Assembly (NCBI GenBank): GCA_021809365.1
Contig: JAKBAC010000010.1
Location: 1-40,958, forward strand
Length of the DNA stretch: 40,958 nucleotides
From: Planctomycetota bacterium
Lineage (GTDB): Bacteria > Planctomycetota > Phycisphaerae > WQYP01
Direction: 5' to 3'
A program made the position numbers and the translations under genes. Of this stretch, positions 15,936-25,179 are shown piece after piece. Each line of letters opens with the position of its first letter. Within the stretch, counting starts at the first letter, position 1. The notes below the pieces were generated by a model. It was not told the origin of the DNA. It saw only the letters and a list, made by a program, of their open reading frames with translations, and searched no databases.

Positions 15936-17234
15936 GTGGCCAGAACCATCGCCCACTTCTGGCCGGAGATGGGTTCCTGGCTGGGCCAGATGGCGGACAC
16001 CCGCGATCAGGAAAGCATCACCTACCCCCGCCGGTTCCTGTTCTGGACAGCCGGTATGACTTTCCTTTTGAAGCTGGGGTCCCGGCGGAAACTGCGTTTT
16101 GAACTCGATAGTCCCACCGCCTTGGCCAATCTGAACGCGCTGAGCCAATCGAAGATGAAAAGTTGCGCGCACAGCGATACGGTGGAACACTTTTTAAGCC
16201 ATGTCCCCACGGGGGCTTTTGAAACCGTGCGGCGGAAAATGATCCACCGTTTGATTCGTATGAAGGCCTTGGACTATGCGCGGCTGCACGGCTACTATTT
16301 GCTGGTATTGGATGGCACCGGTCAATTACGCTTCCAGCGGCGACACTGCGAGCATTGTCTGGAGCGAACCAATAACGGCAAAACGTACTATTACCACAAT
16401 GTTCTGGAAGCCAAACTGGTGACGCCCGATGGTCTGGCACTCTCCGCAGCCTCTGAGTTTGTTGAAAATACCGATCCCCACGCCACCAAACAGGATTGTG
16501 AACTCAAGGCTTTTGGGCGGCTGTCTGAAAAGATCAAGAAGCATTATCCCCAACTCCGCCTGTGCCTGGGTATGGATGCGCTCTATGCCAATGGTACCGT
16601 TTTCACGACGTGTGAAAAGAATCACTGGAAATACTTCATCACCTTCAAACAAGGTTCAATGCCGGCGGTATGGACCGAGTATCAGTCTCTGCTGAAATTG
16701 AGCCGGTCCAATTGCAAGGTCGTGCAGAAAGACAAGAATATCAGCCAGGAATTTGCGTGGGTGGAGGGCATGGAGCATATCGACGATCACAAACGGCATC
16801 ACACGTTCAACATCTTCCAATGTCTGGAGAAGTGCCGACAGGACCATACGGAGAGTTACTTCGCCTGGCTGACCAACTTCCCCATTTGCTCGGATACCGT
16901 GGCAGAGTTGGGAAACCAAGGCGCACGCTGCCGATGGAAAATCGAGAACGAAGGCTTCAATACCCAGAAGAACGGCGGATTCAATTTGGAGCATGCCTAC
17001 AGCACCAAGCGCAGGCAAATGCACAACTGGTACATCTTATTGCAGATATCCCACATGATTCTGCAACTCGTGGAGCACGGCAGTCTGCTGCGCCAGAACG
17101 CCAAACTCAGCTTTGGCTCGCTGGCCGCCATGGCACGTCGGCTCTGGGAGAGTATTCGTAATGTCCTGATTCCCGACGAGGCGTTGGATATTGCCGCCGC
17201 CGCACGCACTCAAATCCGGCTGAATTCCTCCTGA
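15936..17234 (+). CDS. DDE transposase of the insertion sequence
   Basis: A 432-residue RNase H-fold transposase that cuts and joins the element ends. Likely catalytic acids are the Asp in LLVLDGTGQL, the Asp in CLGMDALYANG and the Glu in RCRWKIENEGFNTQKN; the last resembles the R-x3-E-x6-K/N signature of IS4-type enzymes. The zinc-like CEHC motif (HCEHCLERT) is notable. The start is GTG 15936, 14 bases after the accessory gene, with GGGGG just upstream. The frame is unbroken to 17234, so the enzyme is probably functional. Confidence 0.85.
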   Translation: MARTIAHFWPEMGSWLGQMADTRDQESITYPRRFLFWTAGMTFLLKLGSRRKLRFELDSPTALANLNALSQSKMKSCAHSDTVEHFLSHVPTGAFETVRRKMIHRLIRMKALDYARLHGYYLLVLDGTGQLRFQRRHCEHCLERTNNGKTYYYHNVLEAKLVTPDGLALSAASEFVENTDPHATKQDCELKAFGRLSEKIKKHYPQLRLCLGMDALYANGTVFTTCEKNHWKYFITFKQGSMPAVWTEYQSLLKLSRSNCKVVQKDKNISQEFAWVEGMEHIDDHKRHHTFNIFQCLEKCRQDHTESYFAWLTNFPICSDTVAELGNQGARCRWKIENEGFNTQKNGGFNLEHAYSTKRRQMHNWYILLQISHMILQLVEHGSLLRQNAKLSFGSLAAMARRLWESIRNVLIPDEALDIAAAARTQIRLNSS

Positions 17235-17400
17235 CCGCCGTGCCGTAGTCGTGCTCCCGGTCCGATTGTTAATTCTAACCCACCCGAATCCGCCCTGTCT
17301 GCCCCTCGTTGAATTCGCGTAATAAACGACGAACATTGGTCTGCTGCGCCCAACGACCGCCCCCGGCCCGGCAAAACAGCCGCGTCGAAAAATCTTAAGG

Positions 17401-17417
17401 GTGATTCGTCATGGCTG
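17401..17417 (+). repeat. Right terminal inverted repeat of the insertion sequence
   Basis: GTGATTCGTCATGGCTG, the reverse complement of the left end (15436-15452) except for one base. Confidence 0.9.
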
Positions 17418-17426
17418 GGCATTTTT
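17418..17426 (+). repeat. Target-site duplication, right
   Basis: GGCATTTTT, identical to 15427-15435. It lies 85 bases before the yebC start codon. Confidence 0.9.
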
Positions 17427-17510
17427 GCGCCCACTGCCATCCACGGACATTCGGCGTTATGATACCATCCATGCTGATCGCCGATTGTTGTAAACGAGGA
17501 TATAGAAAAC

Positions 17511-18233
17511 ATGGCGGGACATTCCCATTGGAAATCCATCAAACATAAAAAAGCTGTGGTGGACGCGCGGCGCGGAAAAGTCTGGAGCAAATTGGCGCGA
17601 CTGATCATTATCGCCGCCAAACGGGGCGGCAACCCGGATGATAATCTGGCCTTGCGGTATGCCATCGACAAGGCCCGGGCCGCCAACATGCCCAATGACA
17701 CCATCGAAAAAGCCGTGAAACGCGGTACCGGCGAATTCGGCGGCACCAACTATGAAACGGTATTGTATGAAGGCTATGCGCCCGGTGGCGTGGCCATTTT
17801 GGTCGATGCGCTCACGGACAACCGAAATCGTACCGCGGGTGAAATCCGGGTCATTTTTGATCGCAATGGTGGAGCGGTTGGGGCCGCCAATTCCGTGGGA
17901 TGGATGTTTTCCGTTCAGGGTGTCATCGCGGTTGAACGTCAAGCCATTGAAGAGGACAAACTGATCGAATTGGCGCTGGATTCGGGCGCACTGGATATCC
18001 AGTCGGCTCAGGAAGGTTACACCGTGCTGACCACCATGACGGATTTTGAAAAAGTTCGCAAGGCACTGGTCGCGGCGAAAATATCGATAGCCTCGGGTGA
18101 AATCACCATGATTCCCAGCCAGACCATCCGCGTAACCCCTGAACACGCTCCGCGGGTACAGGCGCTCATTGACTCTCTGGAAGAGAATGACGATGTACAG
18201 AATGTTTATTCCAATGCCGAGTTTGACGATTGA
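17511..18233 (+). CDS. yebC: YebC/PmpR family protein
   Basis: A 240-residue member of the YebC/TACO1 family. Members were first described as transcription regulators and are now also linked to translation of difficult peptide stretches. The start MAGHSHWKSIKHKKAVVDAR is diagnostic, followed by KRGGNPDDNLALRYAIDKAR, YEGYAPGGVAILVDALTDNR and RNGGAVGAANSVGWMF. The length is normal. GAGG lies about 11 bases upstream. An insertion sequence ends 93 bases upstream of the ATG, so part of the original promoter region may have been displaced; a weak -10 (TATGAT, 17459-17464) remains. Confidence 0.95.
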   Translation: MAGHSHWKSIKHKKAVVDARRGKVWSKLARLIIIAAKRGGNPDDNLALRYAIDKARAANMPNDTIEKAVKRGTGEFGGTNYETVLYEGYAPGGVAILVDALTDNRNRTAGEIRVIFDRNGGAVGAANSVGWMFSVQGVIAVERQAIEEDKLIELALDSGALDIQSAQEGYTVLTTMTDFEKVRKALVAAKISIASGEITMIPSQTIRVTPEHAPRVQALIDSLEENDDVQNVYSNAEFDD

Positions 18234-18495
18234 AAACCTTGTGAATTCGCCCGATATGATCACCTTGCCATAAATTCTGATCGAATAAAACTTCGACAAA
18301 TCCGGACCGTCATTTCATGTTGCACAGCGCGGATTGCAAAAACACAAAGACTTATCGGATGCTGAAAAATCCATCACCAATGGATGAAGTATGCCACGAA
18401 GTCAGCCGATACTAATCTACGCTGATGCCGGATTTGAGAGGAACTGGCAATCGGCGGTAAAGCAATCATTCCTCCGGAAGAAAAGGGTGTGGATT

Positions 18496-19602
18496 ATGAA
18501 TACTCGAGTTCTCAAAGCGCGCAACGCAAGTCGTCCTCGTTCGGATATTCCCGCCATTATCAAACTGACCGGAAAGCCTGGCCGCCGAGGCACCAAACCA
18601 CTGACAGTTAACTTTAATGTTTCCGTTCCGCAGGGTCATACCGCCACGCCATCGGTTACGCCGGAAGCAACAGTTTCCATGCCCCAAGTGGTCGCACGCC
18701 AAGCGGCAGTGGACGTCCCAAAAGCGGTAGCCTGGAGCAATCTGCTGGCGGCGCAGGCGGCGTGCCTGCTTCTGCTGGCAGCCACATTTTTTATGCCGCA
18801 TCAAGCGGGAACTAGCGGCTGGTGGAGCGGCCTGAAGGCCGGATCACTGGCGTTCGCCATGCCCGGCACGCTGAAAATTTTTGAGATCAGCGCGGGCCTT
18901 TTCGGATTTGTCGTTATTCCGTTTTTGCGCGGCGAAGAGCGCGGCCGGCTGATGCTCAGCATTGGTTTAGGCGTTACACTTCTGCTCACCGCGGCGATGC
19001 TCGAACAGAACCTCATTGGTATTTATCTGGTGGTGTTGCCGATCGCCGGACTGCTTTCCTTGGCCGCACTTTACGCGATATTGCAAGCTCGCACCTTGTC
19101 ACCTCATTGGGAAAATCTTGGAATGTGGCAGCTCGTGGCATCCCTCGGCGTTATCGTGATGTGGGTGCTGCCTTCGCTCCAAAGCGCCTCGGATCCGTTC
19201 TTCGGGCAGATATTCGCCTCCATGGGAGGGGTTATGTTCCGGGGAGTATTCGCGTTCGGCGGGCTGTGCGCATTGTTGTCTGGAGTCGTGGCTGTGGCTG
19301 AATCGCAGGGCAAATTCTCGCTTGGCCTTAATCGTATCGCACGCGTTCTGACCGGCACGGCATTCGTGGCGATCAGTGCGGTTGGCGCTGCCGCGGCCCT
19401 TTCGGTGTCCCAGGTGCTGGCCGGTCCAGCTATGACCAAAGGCTGGTTTGGCGTGGGTGTCATCTGGCTGTTCCTGCTGATTACCGCGAGTGTCATTCTG
19501 ATTGGGGCGGGTTTGACTCAGCAATTCTGCCGCGCCGCGATCAATGGTTATGATGAGCGCCCCACCACCGCTACGCCCATTCTGGCCACGATTCAACTGT
19601 GA
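18496..19602 (+). CDS. Eight-helix membrane protein of unknown family, paralogue 1
   Basis: A 368-residue protein. A basic, Pro/Thr/Val-rich N-terminus of about 95 residues (RRGTKPLTVNFNVSV and so on) precedes about eight hydrophobic helices, ending in LLITASVILIGAGLTQQFC and a short polar tail. It has no recognised transporter or enzyme motif. The next gene encodes a clear relative (same order of helices, and similar PFLRG/PFLSR, LGVIVMWVLPS/VVTILWFLPT and GLTQ motifs). Start ATG 18496 is preceded by AAAGGGTGTGG. The gene ends at a strong terminator. No function can be given. Confidence 0.75.
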   Translation: MNTRVLKARNASRPRSDIPAIIKLTGKPGRRGTKPLTVNFNVSVPQGHTATPSVTPEATVSMPQVVARQAAVDVPKAVAWSNLLAAQAACLLLLAATFFMPHQAGTSGWWSGLKAGSLAFAMPGTLKIFEISAGLFGFVVIPFLRGEERGRLMLSIGLGVTLLLTAAMLEQNLIGIYLVVLPIAGLLSLAALYAILQARTLSPHWENLGMWQLVASLGVIVMWVLPSLQSASDPFFGQIFASMGGVMFRGVFAFGGLCALLSGVVAVAESQGKFSLGLNRIARVLTGTAFVAISAVGAAAALSVSQVLAGPAMTKGWFGVGVIWLFLLITASVILIGAGLTQQFCRAAINGYDERPTTATPILATIQL

Positions 19603-19641
19603 CGCCGGCAACAACAGCCGGCGACATACCGGAACTTTCAC

Positions 19642-19672
19642 AAGGTCGGCCTGACATTGGCCGACCTTTTTT
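19642..19672 (+). terminator. Rho-independent terminator
   Basis: A perfect 10-bp stem AAGGTCGGCC/GGCCGACCTT with a 7-base loop (TGACATT) and a run of six T. It lies 39 bases after the first membrane gene, so the two paralogues are separate transcription units. Confidence 0.92.
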
Positions 19673-19714
19673 CGTTGCCATATTCTCCGGAGCGCTCCGG
19701 GCAAATGCCGCTGG

Positions 19715-19720
19715 TATAAT
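19715..19720 (+). promoter_or_regulatory. Extended -10 promoter of the second membrane gene
   Basis: TGGTATAAT is an extended -10 (TATAAT at 19715-19720). It lies 43 bases after the terminator and 7 bases before ATG 19728, so the transcript would begin at that ATG. Confidence 0.55.
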
Positions 19721-19727
19721 TCTGCTT

Positions 19728-19808
19728 ATGCTCGGTGCGCGTTGCTTCCTACTTCGGAACCCAACGCGGCGCGGATTGAATGTGGATTGGTTATTGGGAA
19801 GCTCGTAA
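19728..19808 (+). CDS. Possible 26-codon leaderless upstream frame
   Basis: ATG 19728 opens MLGARCFLLRNPTRRGLNVD plus six more residues and stops at TAA 19806-19808, two bases before the GTG proposed for the next gene. The ATG coincides with the predicted transcript start. It may be a leader peptide that couples translation to the downstream gene. Confidence 0.3.
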   Translation: MLGARCFLLRNPTRRGLNVDWLLGSS

Positions 19809-19810
19809 CT

Positions 19811-20851
19811 GTGAGAAACATACGCGTTCATCGCCGACAGCCGTCTCTGGGACGGCAGGGAGTGGCGGGGCCGGCGACGGACCATGACCACCGCGCCCAA
19901 CCCTTGGATAGCCTCGCCCAATCACCGGAATCTATGCCCGCCGCCGCTGCAGACCCTCCAACCACTTCAATAGCGCAATCAGATGCGGACAGGCAACCTT
20001 GGCCGATTCCGCGCCGGCGGTTTGAGTTGTCCACGCTGTTGGTGTCGGAATTCGCGTGTGTGCTGCTTATTGCGCCGTTTTTTCTGATTTTCGGCCACGA
20101 CACACCATTTTATTCCGTGCCGACACCTCGCGCCGCAATTTGGCATACCGCCACCACGCAAAGTGCTCAGGCCATCGAGTTAGTATTCGGAATTCTCGCA
20201 CTGCTGACGCTGCCGTTTCTATCGCGTCGCCGCCGGGCCACATGGATGGTCGCACTGGGCCTGGCGGTCCTGTGCATTGTGCTGGATCTCGCCCGGCAGC
20301 AAGGCCCGTTCTTGCTGATGCTGGTGGGATATCCGTCGGTGGCCCTGCTGGCCCTGGTCAGCCTGGATGCCCTGACCGGCATTCGGCCGGCGGTTGCCGG
20401 ATCAGATCGTTTCAAAAATCTTCAGCTTGCTCTGGGCGCGGTGGTGACGATTCTATGGTTTTTGCCGACGGTCATGCTGGTGACGTCCAGCACGGTGGAC
20501 AACATCGTTTCCTCCCGACCCACGCTCTGGTTTCACATGTTACTTGCCGCCGCGATGTTCGGTGCCGAAGCGGCGGGATGGATCGCTCTGGTCGGCTACT
20601 TTTGGGGTTATCGCCGGTGGCTCAATGTCATAGGCCGTTTGTGCGGCACATTGGCGTTGAGTGTAACCATGGCCGTGGGATTGTGGCGGGCAATGCGGAC
20701 TTCCGATCTGAGCACATCCGATCAGCAATGGTTGCAACCGGAATTGCTCTGGTTTTTCATGCTGATCTCCGCGGCACTTCTGCTGATGTGGTCCGGCCTG
20801 ACACAGAAATTTATTCTCACCGCCGCGCTTGAACGCGGCGATGGCACATGA
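19811..20851 (+). CDS. Eight-helix membrane protein of unknown family, paralogue 2
   Basis: About 346 residues from GTG 19811; the frame is open from TTG 19742. A polar N-terminus rich in Pro, Ala and Gln (about 75 residues) is followed by about eight helices, ending in LISAALLLMWSGLTQKF and a short charged tail. It resembles paralogue 1 in helix order and in several local motifs, so the pair probably arose by an old tandem duplication. No catalytic or transport motif is recognised. It may be translationally coupled to the short upstream frame. The stop lies 10 bases before the start of the acetyltransferase gene. Confidence 0.7.
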   Translation: MRNIRVHRRQPSLGRQGVAGPATDHDHRAQPLDSLAQSPESMPAAAADPPTTSIAQSDADRQPWPIPRRRFELSTLLVSEFACVLLIAPFFLIFGHDTPFYSVPTPRAAIWHTATTQSAQAIELVFGILALLTLPFLSRRRRATWMVALGLAVLCIVLDLARQQGPFLLMLVGYPSVALLALVSLDALTGIRPAVAGSDRFKNLQLALGAVVTILWFLPTVMLVTSSTVDNIVSSRPTLWFHMLLAAAMFGAEAAGWIALVGYFWGYRRWLNVIGRLCGTLALSVTMAVGLWRAMRTSDLSTSDQQWLQPELLWFFMLISAALLLMWSGLTQKFILTAALERGDGT

Positions 20852-20861
20852 AAGGGATAAC

Positions 20862-21395
20862 ATGGAACAGCCCTCTTCAAATTTGGAGATCAGTCCCGTC
20901 CAGTTGACGGATATTCACGCGCTGGTGGAATTATTTCTGCTGGTGGAACGTCAACATGAACAATACTGGCCCTTGCGCTGGGCGTTGAGGCCGGATATTC
21001 AGGAACGATACACGCGCTGGATCACCAACAATCATGAAAATCCAAATTGGCTGTTTGTCACGGCACGAAGGAAGACCGCAACAGCCGGCGGTGCGGTGCT
21101 GACTTCATGCGGCGAGGTCATTGGCGGATTGGCGGCCGCCATCAACGAGGAAATTCCAATCTATCAATTTACGCAGTATGCGTTTATACATGATCTGGCG
21201 GTACGGCCAGATTCGCGGCGGCAAGGTGTGGGCCGGGCGCTCGTCGCGTATGCCCGACAATGGGCCGGCACAAAAGGCGTCAATCAACTTCGCCTGATGG
21301 CCGCGGAAAGCAACAGCCCGGCCAAGGCGCTCTTCACCCAATCCGGATTCCGCGCGACGTATACCGAAATGGTATTGCCGGTAATACCGCCCTGA
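20862..21395 (+). CDS. GNAT family N-acetyltransferase
   Basis: A 177-residue acetyl-CoA-dependent transferase. The acetyl-CoA loop is LAVRPDSRRQGVGRALVAYA (R/Q-x-x-G-x-G/A form). A helix and MAAESNSPAKALFTQSGF, the usual motif B with N...A..FY..GF character, follow. The substrate is unknown. AAAGGG lies 5 bases before the ATG. It follows the membrane gene by 10 bases and is likely cotranscribed with it. Confidence 0.88.
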   Translation: MEQPSSNLEISPVQLTDIHALVELFLLVERQHEQYWPLRWALRPDIQERYTRWITNNHENPNWLFVTARRKTATAGGAVLTSCGEVIGGLAAAINEEIPIYQFTQYAFIHDLAVRPDSRRQGVGRALVAYARQWAGTKGVNQLRLMAAESNSPAKALFTQSGFRATYTEMVLPVIPP

Positions 21396-21648
21396 CCACC
21401 GCCGTCCCATTCCACAAAGTATCTGAATTCGGTACTCATTCGCGGGCTTGCCGATGGCCTCGCGTCCGCGCGTCGGAAGTTGGAATATCGGCCCTCGGAC
21501 GCAGCCGATGCACGCGCGGCGCAGCGGCGACTCCTGCGCCAATCTCATGCTCCTCTCCCAAATCAACCTGAATGCCGCATCAGTGGTCACGCCTTACGCC
21601 CCACTGTATAGTCAACGCCTGCTGAAAATGGCAACGCGGGAAAATAGT

Positions 21649-24600
21649 ATGGCGGTACAGTTTGTCATTGGCCGGGCCGGAACAGGGAAAACGCAATTTT
21701 GCGTGGACACCCTGGTTGCCGCGTCGCGCGGCGATCCGCTGGGCCCGCCGTTGTTCTGGCTTATGCCGGAACAGGCCACGTTCATGTCCGAACAACGACT
21801 GATGGCCACGGCCGACATGGTCGGCAGTTTCCGCATACGGGTCCTGGGGTTTCGCTGCTTGTGCCGCTTTCTTGCGGATACTTTAAATATACGCCTGGGG
21901 CCTGAAATCTCTCCCACGGGTCGGCAACTGCTCCTCGCCCGCGCTGTTCAAGCCTGCCAAAGTGAGCTGACGGCCTTTCGGCAGGCGGCGGAATTACCAG
22001 GTTTTCTGGCTGGCTTGGATCGAACTCTCCGGGAGATGATCCAAGGCCGACAAACCGCCGCGGATTTGCGCGCGGCCGCGCACACCCTGCGTACCGGCAC
22101 CAACTCTTCCTCCTTCCCCGGTCAAACCGTGCTGGGCGATAAACTCCATGATCTGGCCCTGCTGCTGGAAAGCTTTGAGCGCGTGAAACCCGTCGGAGCG
22201 GTCGATGGCGAATCGCTCCCGGGAATCATTGAAAATGCCCTGACCACCCAGAATGGTCTGAACACTATATCTGTATATGTTGATGCGTTCAGTTCTATGA
22301 GCTGTTTGGAAATCCAGCTTCTGGCGACGCTGGCCCGGCGGGTCGACACCATGGTCGTTACCGTACTGGCTGATCCGGACAGCCCCGCCATTCTCAATCC
22401 CGGCTACCCGCCGGACGCCCTGGGGGTGTTTCATCGCACGGAGCAACTTTATCAGCGGCTGCTGCGGCAATTTCAGCGATCCGGCGCGGAACTCAAACCG
22501 CCGCTGTATCTGCGTGAGGCGCACCGCTTTACCCAGACCCCCGCCTTACGTCATCTTGAAACGCATTTGTTTTCCACACCGCCCGGCCCCGCTGCCAGAA
22601 TTTCCGCTGCCGGTGCCGTGGAACTGGCATCATGCCGCAACCCGGAAGAGGAAGTGCTGTTCGCGGCGCGGCGGATTCGCGCCTGCGCTGCGGCGCAAAT
22701 GCGCTACCGTGATATCGGGGTGATTGTCAGTGATATGACCCGCTATGAGGCTCTGTTGCGGCCAGTGTTTGCGGCACTGGAAATACCATTTTTTCTGGAT
22801 CAGCGCCAAAGCCTGAAATTTCACCCATTGGTGGAGCTGCTGCGCGGCATAACGGCCCTGACGCAAAATCACTTCGCCCGCGCGGAACTGCAATCGGTGG
22901 TAAAGTCCGGTTTGGCCGAGGTAACGGAGGCGGAGGCGTATGAACTGGAAAATTATTTTTTTGCGCACGGAATTCAGAACGATCCCCTGGAATCCGATTG
23001 GACCTGGAATCAACTGCCCACCGAAGAGCAACACAACCAACCCACCGCGGATGATGCGGCGATTCTCAATCGCATCAACGCGTCACGCCGTCGCTTACGA
23101 TCCGCCCTGCAGCCCTGGATAACGCTTACCGCGAATCCCGGCCAGACGCGGCCGATAGCGGAATATGCCCGCACGCTGCTGCGGGTTCTGGAGAATCTGC
23201 GAACCGCGGCCACGATGGAACAATGGATCATCAAGGCCATCGCCGAGGGCACGCCGGAACTGGCGCAAATTCATGAACAGGCCTGGTCGCAATGCCGGGA
23301 TATGCTCCAGGAGATGACAACGCTTCCGGAAGATCACACACTGAACCTGAACGCTTTTTCCGATCTGTTGCGTACGGTTCTGGAAAATTTAACCCTGGGC
23401 CTGATCCCCCCGGCCATGGATCAGGTGCTGATCAGTTCGGCCCGGCGCTCCCGCCATCCGGAATTGCGCGTGGTCATCGTTCTTGGTGCCCTGGAAACGC
23501 TGATGCCCGCGGCCTCTGCTGAAGATGCGATGCTCAACGACACTGATCGCCGCCACCTCAAGCCCATCCTGGGCGACGCGCTGAATGCGGACACCGCGGA
23601 AGATTTCATGGAGGCCGCATTTTTTGATTATATCGCGTTTACCCGGGCCGGTCAGAATCTGCTGGTCAGTTATCCCGCCGCCGATGCGGATGGCCGAAAG
23701 ACCGCCCCGTCTGTCTATATCGCCCGATTGCAGGCGCTTTTCACCGATGTTTCCATATTGTCACCGGAATCGGCCGATATTCATTGGCCTGATTTTGCGG
23801 TCTTGGATGAGCTGATACGCTGGATTCTTCTGGAGGTTCGTAAATTTCGGGCCGATGATCCGGCCAAAACCGGCACAGTGCAGGCCGTGGCCGCAGCCTA
23901 TCAGTGGCTGGTGACACAACGGGACCCCGCCATCCAGCAGCGCTGGCGGCAGGCTGTGGCGATATTATCAGATAGAACCATCGAGGCGCTACCGCCGGAA
24001 CTTGGCCGCTTCGGACTGGGTTCATTGGCCGTCAGCGTCAGCGAATTGGAAACGTACGCGGCATGTCCGTTGCGGCATTTTTATAGTTACACGCTTCGCC
24101 TTCAAGAGCGGCCTGAATGGCAAGTCGATGCGCGTAATCTGGGGATCATGTATCATCGGGCTTTGGATATTTTCTTTCGCGCGGTTATTCAGGGCCGACT
24201 TCCCTGGCCTGACTGCGGGGTCAATGACTATCAACGCACGCTCGAAAGTGCCGTGGAACAAAGCACGCGCAGTCTTTCCGCCGAAGCAATTGCCGATGCC
24301 GCCGAATTGCGGGCTATTACCCAACCCATGCGGCGGCATCTCGGAACGATTCTGGCCGCCCAACGCCGCGCGGCGCAATGTAACAAGCTCCGCCCCGCCG
24401 CCACGGAATTGTTCTTCGGAACATTCCCACTCACCGATTCCAGTGCCGCACGCGCCCTGCCGGGCATTGCTCTGGCGCAATGTGACGGCGCAACGGTGGA
24501 ACTCCGCGGCAAAATCGACCGCCTGGATATCGACGTCACCGGCCACGCGGTCCTCATTGATTACAAAACCGGACAGAAACTATTTAATCTCGGCCAATTT

Positions 24601-25179
24601 ATTCACGGACTTGATCTGCAATTGGTGGCCTACATGCTGGCTGTGCGCGGGCAAATGTTCAATGGCCGCGGCCCGCTTGCGCCGATTGCGGCGTTTTACT
24701 ACCCCCTGCGGCCCAAACCCCTGGACGCACCCGCCAATTCCGATGATAAACCATTGGACTTCAGTGACGCGGCCTATTTCGCAAATTGCCGCCCCGATGG
24801 CCCGTTTGATAATGATGCGATTGACCAGTTGGATCCCACAGTTGACTGCGACAAACCCAGCGCATGGTTCAAAATCAGGTTGACAAAGACGGGGCAACTG
24901 CACGGCGGCAACAAGAGGGGCCTGGAGCATACACTTTTCAACGCGGTGTTGGAGTTCGGCCTGCAAAAAATGCAAGCCATGACCATGGCCATTCGCGGCG
25001 GCAACATCCGCCCGCAACCGTATAAAGCCGGCAACACCTCGGCCTGTGCCACCTGTGATTTCAAAAGTATCTGTCCCTTTGATCGCCAGCGGGGGCCATA
25101 TCGCCATATTGACACCAACAACACACACGCCAGGGCAACGCTTTTGCCGGTCATTGCATCCGAGGTGGAGCAATCATGA
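21649..25179 (+). CDS. addB: ATP-dependent helicase/nuclease subunit B (AddB)
   Basis: One of two subunits of the AddAB complex that resects double-strand breaks for RecA loading; 1176 residues. The N-terminal Walker A is GRAGTGKT. The C-terminal nuclease domain has VLIDYKTG (D971, K973). It also has the four cysteines of the AddB iron-sulfur cluster: C806 in ACPLRHFYSY, then C1133, C1136 and C1142 in CATCDFKSIC. ATG 21649 is chosen because it starts right before the Walker strand; the frame runs back to 21448. Its stop overlaps the addA start (ATGA), so the two are translationally coupled. Confidence 0.93.
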   Translation: MAVQFVIGRAGTGKTQFCVDTLVAASRGDPLGPPLFWLMPEQATFMSEQRLMATADMVGSFRIRVLGFRCLCRFLADTLNIRLGPEISPTGRQLLLARAVQACQSELTAFRQAAELPGFLAGLDRTLREMIQGRQTAADLRAAAHTLRTGTNSSSFPGQTVLGDKLHDLALLLESFERVKPVGAVDGESLPGIIENALTTQNGLNTISVYVDAFSSMSCLEIQLLATLARRVDTMVVTVLADPDSPAILNPGYPPDALGVFHRTEQLYQRLLRQFQRSGAELKPPLYLREAHRFTQTPALRHLETHLFSTPPGPAARISAAGAVELASCRNPEEEVLFAARRIRACAAAQMRYRDIGVIVSDMTRYEALLRPVFAALEIPFFLDQRQSLKFHPLVELLRGITALTQNHFARAELQSVVKSGLAEVTEAEAYELENYFFAHGIQNDPLESDWTWNQLPTEEQHNQPTADDAAILNRINASRRRLRSALQPWITLTANPGQTRPIAEYARTLLRVLENLRTAATMEQWIIKAIAEGTPELAQIHEQAWSQCRDMLQEMTTLPEDHTLNLNAFSDLLRTVLENLTLGLIPPAMDQVLISSARRSRHPELRVVIVLGALETLMPAASAEDAMLNDTDRRHLKPILGDALNADTAEDFMEAAFFDYIAFTRAGQNLLVSYPAADADGRKTAPSVYIARLQALFTDVSILSPESADIHWPDFAVLDELIRWILLEVRKFRADDPAKTGTVQAVAAAYQWLVTQRDPAIQQRWRQAVAILSDRTIEALPPELGRFGLGSLAVSVSELETYAACPLRHFYSYTLRLQERPEWQVDARNLGIMYHRALDIFFRAVIQGRLPWPDCGVNDYQRTLESAVEQSTRSLSAEAIADAAELRAITQPMRRHLGTILAAQRRAAQCNKLRPAATELFFGTFPLTDSSAARALPGIALAQCDGATVELRGKIDRLDIDVTGHAVLIDYKTGQKLFNLGQFIHGLDLQLVAYMLAVRGQMFNGRGPLAPIAAFYYPLRPKPLDAPANSDDKPLDFSDAAYFANCRPDGPFDNDAIDQLDPTVDCDKPSAWFKIRLTKTGQLHGGNKRGLEHTLFNAVLEFGLQKMQAMTMAIRGGNIRPQPYKAGNTSACATCDFKSICPFDRQRGPYRHIDTNNTHARATLLPVIASEVEQS

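Larger units (their letters stand above)
15436..17417 (+). mobile_element. Complete insertion sequence, 1982 bp
   Basis: Bounded by inverted repeats CAGCCCTGACGAATCAC (15436-15452) and GTGATTCGTCATGGCTG (17401-17417), which match at 16 of 17 positions. Both ends are flanked by the 9-bp direct repeat GGCATTTTT. It holds two genes in one direction: a 102-residue protein and a 432-residue DDE transposase. The perfect duplication and open frames point to a recent, probably active insertion between the pseudopilin gene and yebC. The acidic-residue motif is IS4-like, but the exact family is not certain. Confidence 0.9.

Noticed and set aside
15506..17295. TTCGGGCGGG and CCCACCCGAA as ends of the insertion sequence
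   Set aside because: The match is short and lacks flanking duplications; the 17-bp repeats at 15436 and 17401 with 9-bp duplications are decisive.
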